Assembly (NCBI RefSeq): GCF_004353925.1
Contig: NZ_SMOK01000044.1
Span: 50,651 to 114,650 of the forward strand
Source of the DNA: Pseudomonas sp. H9
GTDB taxonomy: Bacteria; Pseudomonadota; Gammaproteobacteria; Pseudomonadales; Pseudomonadaceae
DNA length: 64,000 bases
Direction of reading: 5' to 3'
Below the pieces are notes generated by a model. That model did not search any database and was not told the origin of the DNA. It was given only the letters and a program-made list of their open reading frames with translations. This document shows, piece by piece, positions 9,115 to 18,102 of this stretch (the stretch's first letter is position 1; every line of letters starts with the position of its first letter). Made by a program: the position numbers and the translations under genes.

Positions 9115-11511
9115 CTAATGCGTGCTAATTCTTTCCTTGGAATCGCTGTCGCGCTTTTCATCCTTGGCGACTATCTCGGGAGCCACATCTGGTAAGGGCT
9201 CCGGGGCGTATTGCAGCGCAATTTGGAGGACTTCGTCAATCCATTTGACCGGTTTAATCTGAAGATCCTGCTTAATATTCTCAGGAATTTCTTTCAAATC
9301 CCGTACATTCTCTTCAGGAATGATCACCGTCTTGATTCCGCCACGGTGTGCAGCCAGCAGTTTCTCTTTCAAACCGCCAATCGCCAGCACCTGCCCACGC
9401 AGGGTGATTTCACCCGTCATGGCCACATCGGCACGTACCGGGATCTGGGTCAAAGCCGAAACCAGGGCGGTGCACATGCCGATACCGGCACTTGGACCAT
9501 CCTTGGGCGTCGCACCTTCCGGCATATGGATGTGGGTGTCACGCTTCTCGTGGAAATCGGCCGGAATGCCCAGGCTTTTTGCCCGGCTACGGACGACCGT
9601 CTGCGCTGCAGTGATCGACTCGACCATGACATCGCCCAAAGAACCGGTCTTGATCAACTGGCCTTTGCCCGGAATCACCGCCGCTTCAATGGTCAGCAAC
9701 TCGCCACCGACCTGAGTCCAGGCCAACCCCGTGACCTGACCAATCTGATCCTGCTGCTCAGCCAGACCGTAACGGAACTTGCGCACGCCCAGGAACTGCT
9801 CCAACTGCTCGCCCGTGACCTTGACAGCCACTTGCTTGAGACCGGCATGCTCCTTGACCACCTTGCGGCAGACCTTGGCGATTTGACGCTCCAGGCCCCG
9901 CACACCGGCTTCGCGGGTGTAGTAACGGATGATGTCGCGAATCGCCGAGACGTCGATGTCCAGCTCGCCCTTTTTCAGGCCGTTGGCTTTGATCTGCTTG
10001 GGCGTCAGGTACTTCACAGCGATGTTGATCTTCTCGTCTTCGGTGTAACCCGGCAGACGGATGACTTCCATCCGGTCCAGCAGCGCTGGCGGAATGTTCA
10101 TCGAGTTGGAGGTGCACAGGAACATCACATCGGAAAGGTCGTAATCGACTTCCAGATAGTGATCGTTGAAGTTGTGGTTCTGCTCAGGGTCGAGCACTTC
10201 CAGCAACGCCGAGGCCGGATCGCCACGCATGTCGCTGCCCATCTTGTCGATTTCGTCGAGCAGGAACAGCGGGTTGCGCACGCCCACCTTGGTCATTTTC
10301 TGAATCAAACGGCCTGGCATCGAACCGATGTAGGTACGGCGGTGGCCGCGGATCTCGGCTTCGTCACGCACGCCACCCAGGGCCATGCGCACGAACTTGC
10401 GGTTGGTCGCACTGGCAATCGACTCGGCCAGGGAGGTTTTACCAACCCCTGGAGGCCCCACCAGGCACAGCACAGGGCCGCGGATCTTCTTCACGCGCTT
10501 CTGCACGGCGAGGTACTCAAGGATACGCTCCTTGACCTCTTCCAGGCCGTAGTGGTCGGCGTCGAGGATCTCTTCGGCCTTGGCCAGGTCAAGGCGTACC
10601 TTGCTCTGCGCCTTCCACGGCACTTGCACCAGCCAGTCCAGGTAGGAACGCACCACGGTGGCTTCAGCCGACATCGGCGACATTTGTTTGAGCTTGTTCA
10701 GCTCGGCCTGGGCCTTGGCGTAGGCATCTTTCGGCAGGCCAGCGGCGTCGAGGCGCTTTTTCAGCTCTTCGACTTCGTTGTGGCCTTCTTCGCTGTCGCC
10801 GAGCTCTTTCTGAATGGCCTTCATCTGCTCATTCAGGTAGTACTCGCGCTGACTGCGCTCCATTTGCTTTTTGACCCGGCCACGGATGCGCTTCTCTACC
10901 TGCAGCAGGTCGATTTCAGCGTCCAGCAGGGCCATGACGTGCTCGACACGGGCAGCCAGGTCAAGAATTTCGAGAATTTCCTGCTTCTGCTCGATTTTCA
11001 GCGCCATGTGCGCGGCCATGGTGTCAACCAGGCGCCCAGGCTCGTCGATGCTGTTGAGCGACGACAGGACTTCAGCCGGGACTTTCTTGCCCAGCTGAAC
11101 GTATTGTTCAAATTGTGACAGCAAGCTACGAACGAAGACTTCAGACTCGCGCTCGGCGGTCTGCGACTCTTCAATCAGCGAGACTTCGGCGCGGATATGG
11201 CCATCGACTTCGTTGAAACGCTCGACTGCACCGCGCTGCTCGCCCTCAACCAGCACCTTCACGGTGCCATCGGGCAGTTTCAGCAGTTGCAGGACAGTGG
11301 CAATGGTACCGACGCGGTACAGGGCGTCTTCACCCGGATCGTCGTCTGCGGGGTTCTTCTGGGCCAGCAGCAGAATCTGCTTTTCGCCCGTCATGGCGGC
11401 CTCGAGGGCTTCGATGGACTTCTCGCGACCCACGAACAGTGGGATCACCATGTGCGGATAGACGACGACATCGCGCAATGGCAAAAGAGGCAAGTCGAGG
11501 GTGGTCTTCAT
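9115..11511 (-). CDS. lon: ATP-dependent protease Lon
   Basis: A 798-residue cytoplasmic AAA+ protease. Domains in order: LAN substrate-binding domain (about 1-200), coiled-coil region (200-300), AAA+ ATPase with Walker A GPPGVGKT at 352-359 and Walker B FLLDEID at 416-422, and a C-terminal Ser-Lys protease. The catalytic Ser is S674 in DGPSAG and the partner Lys is most likely K717. All expected catalytic residues are present. It degrades misfolded and regulatory proteins. A candidate sigma-32 promoter lies about 60 bases upstream, and clpX ends at a terminator before it, so lon appears to be a separate heat-shock transcription unit. Confidence 0.97.
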   Translation of the reverse strand: MKTTLDLPLLPLRDVVVYPHMVIPLFVGREKSIEALEAAMTGEKQILLLAQKNPADDDPGEDALYRVGTIATVLQLLKLPDGTVKVLVEGEQRGAVERFNEVDGHIRAEVSLIEESQTAERESEVFVRSLLSQFEQYVQLGKKVPAEVLSSLNSIDEPGRLVDTMAAHMALKIEQKQEILEILDLAARVEHVMALLDAEIDLLQVEKRIRGRVKKQMERSQREYYLNEQMKAIQKELGDSEEGHNEVEELKKRLDAAGLPKDAYAKAQAELNKLKQMSPMSAEATVVRSYLDWLVQVPWKAQSKVRLDLAKAEEILDADHYGLEEVKERILEYLAVQKRVKKIRGPVLCLVGPPGVGKTSLAESIASATNRKFVRMALGGVRDEAEIRGHRRTYIGSMPGRLIQKMTKVGVRNPLFLLDEIDKMGSDMRGDPASALLEVLDPEQNHNFNDHYLEVDYDLSDVMFLCTSNSMNIPPALLDRMEVIRLPGYTEDEKINIAVKYLTPKQIKANGLKKGELDIDVSAIRDIIRYYTREAGVRGLERQIAKVCRKVVKEHAGLKQVAVKVTGEQLEQFLGVRKFRYGLAEQQDQIGQVTGLAWTQVGGELLTIEAAVIPGKGQLIKTGSLGDVMVESITAAQTVVRSRAKSLGIPADFHEKRDTHIHMPEGATPKDGPSAGIGMCTALVSALTQIPVRADVAMTGEITLRGQVLAIGGLKEKLLAAHRGGIKTVIIPEENVRDLKEIPENIKQDLQIKPVKWIDEVLQIALQYAPEPLPDVAPEIVAKDEKRDSDSKERISTH

Positions 11512-11570
11512 GATTTCGCCTCTACAGCGGCCTTATGGCCGGAAACCGGTGGAATTTGAGCGTGGGTTTA

Positions 11571-11599
11571 ATGTGGGGGCAGCCCCGCAAAAAAACAAG
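11571..11599 (-). promoter_or_regulatory. Candidate sigma-32 (heat-shock) promoter of lon
   Basis: On the minus strand a CTTGTTT box and a CCCCACAT box are separated by 13 bases. The sigma-32 consensus is CTTGAAA and CCCCATNT, so the -10-like box and the CTTG core fit but the end of the -35 box does not. The site lies 60 bases upstream of the lon start. Confidence 0.5.
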
Positions 11600-11618
11600 C
11601 TCTACGACAGGAAAAGCA

Positions 11619-11638
11619 AAGGGGCCCGAAGGCCCCTT
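11619..11638 (-). terminator. Terminator downstream of clpX
   Basis: A perfect 8-base stem (AAGGGGCC / GGCCCCTT) closes a UUCG-type tetraloop on the minus strand and is followed by TGCTTTT. It is 23 bases past the clpX stop. Confidence 0.85.
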
Positions 11639-11661
11639 GCTGATTCGAGCCGTTTGGCGAC

Positions 11662-12945
11662 TCAGACGTCAGGTGCAGCTTTGGCTTGCGGCTCGCTGTT
11701 CTCGTAGATCAGCAGCGGCTGCGAAGTACCATCGATAACGCTCTCATCGATCACCACTTTGCTGACATCCTTCTGCGAAGGAATCTCGTACATGGTGTCG
11801 AGCAGGATACCTTCGAGAATTGAACGCAGGCCACGGGCGCCCGTTTTACGCTCCAGGGCCTTACGAGCCACGGACTTGAGCGCATCACTGCGGAACTCGA
11901 GGTCTACACCTTCCATCTCGAACAGCTTGGCGTACTGCTTGGTGAGGGCGTTCTTCGGCTCGGTGAGAATCTGCATCAAGGCAGCTTCGTCGAGCTCGTC
12001 GAGGGTTGCCAGCACCGGCAGACGGCCGACGAATTCCGGAATCAGACCAAACTTGACCAGATCGTCAGGCTCGACCTCACGCAGCGATTCACCGACCTTT
12101 TTACCTTCCTGCTTGCTGCGCACTTCGGCACCAAAGCCAATGCCGCCGCGGGTGGAACGGTTCTGAATGACCTTTTCCAGGCCAGAGAACGCACCGCCAC
12201 AGATAAACAGGATGTTACGCGTATCGACCTGCAGGAATTCCTGCTGCGGGTGCTTGCGGCCACCTTGTGGTGGAACCGAGGCAACCGTGCCTTCGATCAG
12301 CTTCAGCAATGCCTGCTGCACGCCCTCGCCCGAAACGTCACGGGTGATGGACGGGTTGTCCGACTTACGCGAAATCTTGTCGATTTCGTCGATGTAGACG
12401 ATGCCCATCTGGGCTTTTTCCACGTCGTAGTCGCACTTTTGCAGCAGTTTTTGAATGATGTTCTCGACGTCTTCACCCACATAACCGGCTTCGGTCAGGG
12501 TGGTGGCATCGGCGATGGTGAACGGCACATTCAACAGACGCGCGAGGGTTTCGGCGAGCAGGGTTTTACCCGAGCCCGTCGGACCGATCAGCAGGATGTT
12601 ACTCTTGCCGAGTTCGACGTCGTCGTTCTTCTTGTCGCGTTGGTTCAGGCGCTTGTAGTGGTTATAAACCGCTACCGCCAGTACCTTTTTCGCACGCTCC
12701 TGACCAATGACATATTGGTCCAGGATGGTGCTGATTTCTTTCGGCGAAGGCAGTTTATGCGCGCTGCTCTCGGCCTGGGCTTCCTGCACCTCCTCGCGGA
12801 TGATGTCATTGCACAGGTCGACGCACTCGTCGCAGATAAATACCGAGGGGCCGGCAATCAACTTGCGCACTTCATGCTGGCTTTTGCCGCAGAAGGAGCA
12901 ATAGAGCAATTTGCCGTTGTCCTCGCCGTTACGGGTGTCAGTCAT
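11662..12945 (-). CDS. clpX: ATP-dependent Clp protease ATP-binding subunit ClpX
   Basis: A 427-residue AAA+ unfoldase that feeds substrates to ClpP. The zinc-binding domain has Cys16, Cys19, Cys38 and Cys41 (CSFC and CDEC). The AAA+ domain shows Walker A GPTGSGKT, Walker B IVYIDEIDK and the pore-region GGRKHPQQ sequence. The start at 12945 (MTDTRNGEDN) is used rather than an in-frame ATG at 12990, because it gives the standard ClpX N-terminus just before the zinc domain. It follows clpP by 106 bases and is probably co-transcribed with it. Confidence 0.97.
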   Translation of the reverse strand: MTDTRNGEDNGKLLYCSFCGKSQHEVRKLIAGPSVFICDECVDLCNDIIREEVQEAQAESSAHKLPSPKEISTILDQYVIGQERAKKVLAVAVYNHYKRLNQRDKKNDDVELGKSNILLIGPTGSGKTLLAETLARLLNVPFTIADATTLTEAGYVGEDVENIIQKLLQKCDYDVEKAQMGIVYIDEIDKISRKSDNPSITRDVSGEGVQQALLKLIEGTVASVPPQGGRKHPQQEFLQVDTRNILFICGGAFSGLEKVIQNRSTRGGIGFGAEVRSKQEGKKVGESLREVEPDDLVKFGLIPEFVGRLPVLATLDELDEAALMQILTEPKNALTKQYAKLFEMEGVDLEFRSDALKSVARKALERKTGARGLRSILEGILLDTMYEIPSQKDVSKVVIDESVIDGTSQPLLIYENSEPQAKAAPDV

Positions 12946-13051
12946 TCGATCGATCCAATCCGGTAGGCTTGCAACACAAGATGAAGGCAATTGCGGGCTT
13001 TTTCAAGTCCACAGGTGGCGGGAAAGCCCAACCACCTGCTTTCGTACCTTA

Positions 13052-13693
13052 TCAGACAGCCATTTGCCGCTTGTCGTGTACCGAGTCGATCAGGCCGTAC
13101 TCAGCAGCACGTTGCGCGCTCATGAAATTGTCACGCTCGGTGTCACGCTTGATGGTCTCCAGATCCTGGCCGGTGTGATAGGCCAGCAACTCGTTCAACC
13201 GCGACTTGATGGAGAGGATTTCCTTGGCGTGGATTTCGATGTCCGTCGCCTGCCCCTGGAAACCACCCAGTGGCTGGTGAATCATCACCCGCGAGTTCGG
13301 CAGGCAGTGACGCTTGCCCTTGGCACCGGCTGCGAGCAGGAAGGCACCCATGGAGCATGCCTGGCCGATGCAGGTGGTAGAGACGTCCGGCTTGATGAAC
13401 TGCATGGTGTCGTAGATCGACATACCCGCAGTCACCGAACCGCCCGGTGAGTTGATGTAGAGATGGATATCCTTGTCCGGGTTTTCCGCTTCAAGGAACA
13501 GCAACTGCGCCGCGATCAGGTTGGCCATGTAGTCCTCTACCGGGCCGACCAGGAAGATCACCCGCTCCTTCAGGAGGCGCGAGTAGATGTCATAGGCACG
13601 TTCGCCACGAGCGGATTGCTCGATAACCATCGGGACCAGACCGCCTGCGGCCTGGATGTCAGAGCTCTGCTGATAATAAGAATTGCGGGACAT
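13052..13693 (-). CDS. clpP: ATP-dependent Clp protease proteolytic subunit ClpP
   Basis: A 213-residue serine protease that forms the tetradecameric ClpP chamber. The catalytic triad is visible as S114 (QACSMGAF), H139 (MIHQPLGG) and D188 (ERDNFMS). The glycine-rich YINSPGGSVTAG strand at about 79-90 forms the oxyanion region. The start MSRNSYYQQ at 13693 is preferred to an ATG three codons upstream, because it matches the conserved N-terminus of other Pseudomonas ClpP proteins and has GCAGGAC before it. It sits between tig and clpX in the usual order. A hairpin without a clear T-run separates it from tig. Confidence 0.97.
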   Translation of the reverse strand: MSRNSYYQQSSDIQAAGGLVPMVIEQSARGERAYDIYSRLLKERVIFLVGPVEDYMANLIAAQLLFLEAENPDKDIHLYINSPGGSVTAGMSIYDTMQFIKPDVSTTCIGQACSMGAFLLAAGAKGKRHCLPNSRVMIHQPLGGFQGQATDIEIHAKEILSIKSRLNELLAYHTGQDLETIKRDTERDNFMSAQRAAEYGLIDSVHDKRQMAV

Positions 13694-13732
13694 GTCCTGC
13701 ACTCACTCCCAAATAGTCATGTCTTGAATACG

Positions 13733-13760
13733 CACAAGCCAGCTCGAAGGCTGGCTTGTG
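13733..13760 (-). terminator. Hairpin between tig and clpP (possible terminator or attenuator)
   Basis: A perfect 11-base stem (CACAAGCCAGC / GCTGGCTTGTG) with a six-base loop lies 24 bases past the tig stop and 40 bases before clpP. On the minus strand no T-run follows (CGTATTC), so it may only partly stop transcription or act in RNA processing. Confidence 0.6.
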
Positions 13761-13784
13761 GTGTTTTCCTACGAGAGAAGAAAA

Positions 13785-15095
13785 TCAGTCAGCGGCTGGT
13801 GCTTGTGCTGGCTTGATGGCTTCTTCGTAAGAGACCGATTTGTCGGTCACAGTAGCTTTCTGCAGAACAGTATCCACAACTTGTTCTTCCAGCACAACCG
13901 AACGAACTTCGTTCAGTTGCTGGTCGTTCTTGTAGTACCAGGCAACGACTTGCTCAGGCTCTTGGTAAGCCGAAGCCATTTCCTCGATCATTTCACGAAC
14001 GCGGGCTTCGTCTGGCTTCAGCTCGTTCTGCTTGACCACTTCAGCAACGATCAGGCCCAGTACAACGCGGCGCTTGGCTTGTTCTTCGAACAGCTCGGCT
14101 GGCAGTTGCTCTGGCTTGATGTTGCCACCGAACTGCTGAACGGCTTGAACGCGCAGGCGGTTCACTTCGTTTTCCAGCAGGGCTTTTGGCACTTCGATCG
14201 GGTTGGCAGCCAGCAGGCCGTCCATTACCTGGTTCTTGACCTTGGTCTTGATGGCCTGACGCAGCTCACGCTCCATGTTCTTGCGAACTTCGGCGCGGAA
14301 ACCGTCGATGCCGGTTTCCTTGATGCCGAACTGGGCGAAGAACTCTTCGTTCAGCTCTGGCAGCTTAGGCTCGGAAACGCTGTTGACGGTAACGGTGAAC
14401 TCGGCAGCTTTGCCAGCCAGGTCCAGGTTCTGGTAGTCCTCAGGGAAGGACACGTTCAGAACGCGCTCTTCACCGGCCTTGGCGCCAACCAGGCCTTCTT
14501 CGAAACCAGGGATCATGCGGCCCGAACCCAGTACCAGCTGAGTGCCTTTGGCCGAACCACCAGCGAACACTTCACCGTCGACCTTGCCGACGAAGTCGAT
14601 GTTCAGTTGGTCTTCGTTCTGGGCAGCGCGGTCAGCGGCTTCGAAACGAACGTTCTGCTTGCGCAGCACTTCCAGCATGTTGTCCAGGTCGGCGTCAGCC
14701 ACTTCAGCGCTCAGGCGCTCAACGGCGATCGAGTCGAAACCGGCAACGGTGAACTCAGGGAACACTTCGAAGGTTGCGATGTATTCCAGGTCTTTGCCTT
14801 TTTCGAACGACTTTGGCTCAACGGCAGGCGCGCCAGCCGGGTTCAGCTTCTGCTCGACCACAGCTTCGTAGAAGGAAGCCTGAACCAGATCACCGAAGGC
14901 TTCCTGGCGGGCAGCATCTTCATAACGCTGACGGATCACGCTCATAGGCACTTTGCCAGGGCGGAAGCCTGGAACCTTGGCGCGACGGGCAGTCTGTTGC
15001 AGACGCTTGTTGACTTCGGTCTCGACGCGCTCTGCCGGAACGGCGATGGTCATGCGACGCTCGAGAGCAGAAGTATTTTCAACAGAAACTTGCAT
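13785..15095 (-). CDS. tig: Trigger factor, ribosome-associated chaperone
   Basis: A 436-residue ribosome-bound chaperone. The N-terminal ribosome-binding domain contains the signature loop GFRPGKVP (residues about 43-50). A central FKBP-type isomerase domain follows (about 160-245, with NIDFVGKVDGEVFAGG and GFEEGLVGAKAGEE). The C-terminal helical arms begin near 255 (LPELNEEFFAQFG). The start MQVSVENTSALE at 15095 is chosen over an in-frame start at 15158; it is preceded by GAGGAAT and gives the standard length. It is the first gene of the tig-clpP-clpX series. The gene normally sits close to folD and tRNA genes in Pseudomonas; here about 13 kb of accessory DNA intervenes. Confidence 0.97.
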   Translation of the reverse strand: MQVSVENTSALERRMTIAVPAERVETEVNKRLQQTARRAKVPGFRPGKVPMSVIRQRYEDAARQEAFGDLVQASFYEAVVEQKLNPAGAPAVEPKSFEKGKDLEYIATFEVFPEFTVAGFDSIAVERLSAEVADADLDNMLEVLRKQNVRFEAADRAAQNEDQLNIDFVGKVDGEVFAGGSAKGTQLVLGSGRMIPGFEEGLVGAKAGEERVLNVSFPEDYQNLDLAGKAAEFTVTVNSVSEPKLPELNEEFFAQFGIKETGIDGFRAEVRKNMERELRQAIKTKVKNQVMDGLLAANPIEVPKALLENEVNRLRVQAVQQFGGNIKPEQLPAELFEEQAKRRVVLGLIVAEVVKQNELKPDEARVREMIEEMASAYQEPEQVVAWYYKNDQQLNEVRSVVLEEQVVDTVLQKATVTDKSVSYEEAIKPAQAPAAD

Positions 15096-15369
15096 GGATA
15101 TTCCTCGTTGCACAGACGTTAGCCGGCGATACCCGACTCCAGAATCAAGGGCAAGCATTCTAGTGGCTCAAAGGCCAGAAGTCACCCCGTTCAAGACGAC
15201 GGGAAAGCACGCCGGTCCATTTCATTTACAGCCCCTGGCCAAAACCTTGGTCAAGGGCGCTCAAGACCCACTGTTCAAGGCCTGGGTGCCTCCTCACCTG
15301 AAGGCGGCAAACCCGGCACCGAACAGCCATAAATACTTGTCAAAACACTACAAGACCACGATTCGGCAC

Positions 15370-15672
15370 TTAGCGCGCCGGATTGTCGATCTCGTTGATG
15401 ACGCAATATTCTTCCCACTCCATGCCCAGCGCTTCGGCCACTTGCCGATGCACTTCAAGGCGCATGGCCTGGAGCTCCTCGTCAGAACTGGCAATCAGTT
15501 GCAGGGTCAATTCCCAAGGCTCAAGCCCCTGCTCCTGCGCTGCGTCTTCAAAGGCCCACTCAATCTGCTGTTGCTGCTCATGGGCGCTGAGCCCGGCAAT
15601 TTCTTCGAGTAGCTGCGGATTGGCCGCGGCGAAACGCTGTAACGCGCTGGCCTGGCGTTCTTTTGAAATCAT
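15370..15672 (-). CDS. Small conserved acidic protein, possibly DUF6388 family
   Basis: A 100-residue acidic, helical soluble protein with no signal peptide or membrane segment. It is rich in Glu and Gln (LSAHEQQQQIEWAFEDAAQEQGLEPWELTLQLIASSDEELQAMRLEVHRQVAEALG, described here by fragments LSAHEQQQQ, GLEPWELTLQL and ALGMEWEEY). It resembles the small Pseudomonas proteins labelled DUF6388, recalled from memory and not checked. No function can be given. It lies alone between tig and the heme locus on the minus strand, with a 185-base gap to the divergent sigma factor gene. Confidence 0.7.
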   Translation of the reverse strand: MISKERQASALQRFAAANPQLLEEIAGLSAHEQQQQIEWAFEDAAQEQGLEPWELTLQLIASSDEELQAMRLEVHRQVAEALGMEWEEYCVINEIDNPAR

Positions 15673-15800
15673 GGCGCTGTCCTCACTACCTTGCCGTTGG
15701 CAACGGCCTCAACCGGCTGAAATCTATCAGCTTTTGGCCCTTTGTCACCAGTGTCGGCAATGCTGCACTCGCGACGAGTTAACACAAACAATTATCACTT

Positions 15801-15819
15801 GATAATGAGTATCGTTATA
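15801..15819. promoter_or_regulatory. Fur box upstream of the ECF sigma factor
   Basis: GATAATGAGTATCGTTATA matches 15 of 19 positions of the Fur consensus GATAATGATAATCATTATC. It lies 39 bases before the ATG of the sigma gene, so Fur-Fe(II) should repress that gene when iron is plentiful. Confidence 0.8.
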
Positions 15820-15857
15820 CTGTGCGAACTTTTTGCTCTACGCCGGCATTGCATCCG

Positions 15858-16373
15858 ATGGAACCCAGCCCCTCCCCTGTTTCAGCCAACACTCGTCTGC
15901 AGGCGCTTTACCAGGATCACCATCATTGGTTGCACCGCTGGCTACGCCAGCGCATCGGCTGCCCCGAGCATGCGGCTGACATCGCTCAAGACACGTTCTT
16001 GAGCATTCTCAGCGGCAAAGACCTGTTCAACATTCGTGAACCACGCTCGTTCCTGTCTACCGTCGCACGTCGGCTGATGGCTAATGTCTATCGTCGCCGT
16101 CTGGTGGAGCAGGCATACCTTGAAGCGCTGGCCATGCTGCCTGAAGCAGTTGAGCCCTCCCCTGAGGTGCGCCTGCTGGCACTCGAAGCTTTGACCCAAC
16201 TTGATCGTATGCTGGACAGCCTGCCCGGCAAGGTGCGCGAGGCGTTTTTGCTGTCGCACCTGCAAGGGCTGAAAATCGCCGAAATCGCCGAACGCCTGAG
16301 TGTCAGCACGCGCTCGGTGAAGCTGTATCTGGTCAAGGCCAATCAACATTGCTTCTTCGCCGAACTGTCATGA
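15858..16373 (+). CDS. ECF RNA polymerase sigma factor, FecI/HxuI type
   Basis: A 171-residue iron-starvation sigma factor. Region 2 is seen in QALYQDHHHWLHRWL to ADIAQDTFLSIL (about residues 12-50), with the core-binding DxxQDxF pattern. Region 4 with its helix-turn-helix is at LKIAEIAERLSVSTRSVKLYL (about 138-160). The ATG at 15858 is preferred to a GTG at 15822, because it gives the usual short N-terminus (MEPSPSPVSANTRLQ). The stop overlaps the next start (ATGA), pairing it with its anti-sigma. By family logic it should drive the TonB receptor gene at 20988-23384 when heme occupies that receptor. P. aeruginosa HxuI is the closest remembered parallel. Confidence 0.92.
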   Translation: MEPSPSPVSANTRLQALYQDHHHWLHRWLRQRIGCPEHAADIAQDTFLSILSGKDLFNIREPRSFLSTVARRLMANVYRRRLVEQAYLEALAMLPEAVEPSPEVRLLALEALTQLDRMLDSLPGKVREAFLLSHLQGLKIAEIAERLSVSTRSVKLYLVKANQHCFFAELS

Positions 16374-17332
16374 TCGCAGCCAAACCGCCTTTCAACCCGC
16401 GCACTGCCCGTGAAGCCGCCCAATGGCTGACACTGACCATGGAGGGCGACCTCAGCCCGAGCCAGGAACATGCCCTGCAACGCTGGCGCGCCGCCACTGC
16501 CGATAACGAACGCGCCTGGCTGCATATCGAATCGATGCGCCAACGCTTCGCTGCACTGGAACCACAGGCCGGTTACCACAGCCTGTCCCAACGCCCTGCC
16601 CCGGAACGCCGGCGCGTGCTCAAGGCGTTGTTGCTGTTAGCGCTGGCAGGGGGTGCTGGACACCTGACTTACCGCAGCCGATCGCTATCAGCCACAACCC
16701 TTGCATTCAGCAATGGCGCCCAGGCGCCGCGCGCTATCAACTTAAGCGATGGCAGCACGCTGATGCTGGACGCCGATAGCGAGATTGATGTGGCGTTCGG
16801 TGACCATCAGCGCCTCATCTACCTACGCAACGGGCGCATGCTGTTGACCAGCGGCCACGGCCCAGGCAGCGCACAGCGCCCATTGCGCGTGCAAACACCT
16901 CAGGGCAGCGTACGCGCACTCGGCACCCGCTTTGTCGTCGATCTGCAGCCTGGCACCACTCAAGTTGCGCTGTTCGACGGTGCTGTCGAGCTGCAACCCC
17001 GGCAAGCGGGTGCTACACCGTTGCGCCTCAACCCCGGCCAGCACGCACGCTTCTCCGCCACGCGCATTGAAAGCCAGGGCCATGCTGCACTGGAGCCGGC
17101 CTGGAGCCAGGGCGTGCTGATAGCCGACGCCATGCGCCTGGACGCTTTCCTCAGCCAGTTGAGCCGTTACCGCCCTGGCTTGTTGCGCTGCAGCGAAGAG
17201 GTGGCCAGCCTGCACATTTCCGGCGTGTACCCGCTGGCCGATAGCGATGCGGTGCTCGATGCCCTGCCCCACGCACTACCGGTTCAGATCCTGCGCCGCA
17301 GCAACTATTGGGTCACCGTCGCTGCGCGCTGA
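16370..17332 (+). CDS. FecR-type anti-sigma factor / sigma regulator
   Basis: A 320-residue inner-membrane signal relay. The cytoplasmic N-terminus has the FecR/DUF4880 pattern (AAQWLTLTMEGDLSPSQEHALQRW) that holds the sigma factor. A single membrane helix lies at about residues 85-102 (LKALLLLALAGGAGHLTY). The periplasmic FecR domain (residues about 120-215, with VRALGTRFVVDLQPGTTQVALFDG seen as VRALGTRFVV and QVALFDGAVEL) is followed by an STN-like tail that would contact the receptor signalling domain. The start at 16370 overlaps the sigma stop. The gene ends only 5 bases before the end of convergent hmuV, with no room for a terminator. Confidence 0.92.
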   Translation: MIAAKPPFNPRTAREAAQWLTLTMEGDLSPSQEHALQRWRAATADNERAWLHIESMRQRFAALEPQAGYHSLSQRPAPERRRVLKALLLLALAGGAGHLTYRSRSLSATTLAFSNGAQAPRAINLSDGSTLMLDADSEIDVAFGDHQRLIYLRNGRMLLTSGHGPGSAQRPLRVQTPQGSVRALGTRFVVDLQPGTTQVALFDGAVELQPRQAGATPLRLNPGQHARFSATRIESQGHAALEPAWSQGVLIADAMRLDAFLSQLSRYRPGLLRCSEEVASLHISGVYPLADSDAVLDALPHALPVQILRRSNYWVTVAAR

Positions 17333-17337
17333 GTGGG

Positions 17338-18102
17338 CTACAAGGCAAGCTCAATACGCACCCCTTGAGCAGGGTTATGGACGACACTGACCTGCGCTGC
17401 AAACACCTGCGCGATAGTGTCGGCACTCAAGACCTCGGCTGGAGCGCCACTGGCACGCAGTCGACCGCGCTCCAGTAACCACAGCCGGTCACAGTATTGC
17501 GCCGCCAGGTTCAGATCATGCAGCACACAGACCACCGCAATCCGCGGCGAACGCGCCAGGCGCCGCAACAACCGCATGAGGTTCTGCTGCTGGCCAATAT
17601 CCAGGGCACTGGTAGGCTCATCAAGTAACAGCAGGCACGCTGGACGATCATCCTCCAGGCGCAGCGGATCAATCGCCAACTGGTTGATCGCCCGGGCAAT
17701 CGTCACCCGTTGCATCTCCCCCCCGGACAACGACAGCACACCCCGCTCAAGCAGATGGCCGATATCCAGGGTTTCAATGATGCCGGCAAGTGGCTCACCG
17801 GCATGTGCCTGCCCCAGGCGAATGAATTCACGCACAGGCCAGTCGAAAGCGCTTTCAACCTGCTGCGTCACCAGCGCTCGGGCGCGCGCCAACTGCTGCG
17901 GGCGATAGGCTTGCAACGGCTGGCCAAGCAGGCGAACTTCACCTTGCGCAGGCTGCAAATACCCCGAGATAAGCGACAACAAGGTGCTCTTGCCCGCGCC
18001 ATTAGGGCCAATCAGGCCGAGCAACTGCCCTGCTTCTATCTGCTCGTGCAGTGGTGCCAGCGCGAATGGCCGGTCGAGGCTGATATCGATCAACTCAAGC
18101 AT
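17338..18102 (-). CDS. hmuV: Heme ABC transporter ATP-binding protein
   Basis: A 254-residue ABC ATPase with Walker A GPNGAGKST (about residues 33-41), signature LSGGEMQRV and Walker B LLLLDEPTSALD. HmuV proteins drive import of heme across the inner membrane together with HmuU and HmuT. It is the last gene of the receptor-chaN-hmuT-hmuU-hmuV series and starts directly after the hmuU stop. It could in principle serve an iron-siderophore transporter of the same FecE family, but the heme-type receptor and ChaN in the operon favour heme. Confidence 0.9.
   Translation of the reverse strand: MLELIDISLDRPFALAPLHEQIEAGQLLGLIGPNGAGKSTLLSLISGYLQPAQGEVRLLGQPLQAYRPQQLARARALVTQQVESAFDWPVREFIRLGQAHAGEPLAGIIETLDIGHLLERGVLSLSGGEMQRVTIARAINQLAIDPLRLEDDRPACLLLLDEPTSALDIGQQQNLMRLLRRLARSPRIAVVCVLHDLNLAAQYCDRLWLLERGRLRASGAPAEVLSADTIAQVFAAQVSVVHNPAQGVRIELAL

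Noticed and set aside
9211..11118. A 635-codon open frame antisense to lon
   Set aside because: It lies wholly within the unmistakable lon gene on the other strand; composition shadow only.
13758..15122. Long open frame antisense to tig
   Set aside because: Shadow of tig with low-complexity Leu/Phe/Gln composition.
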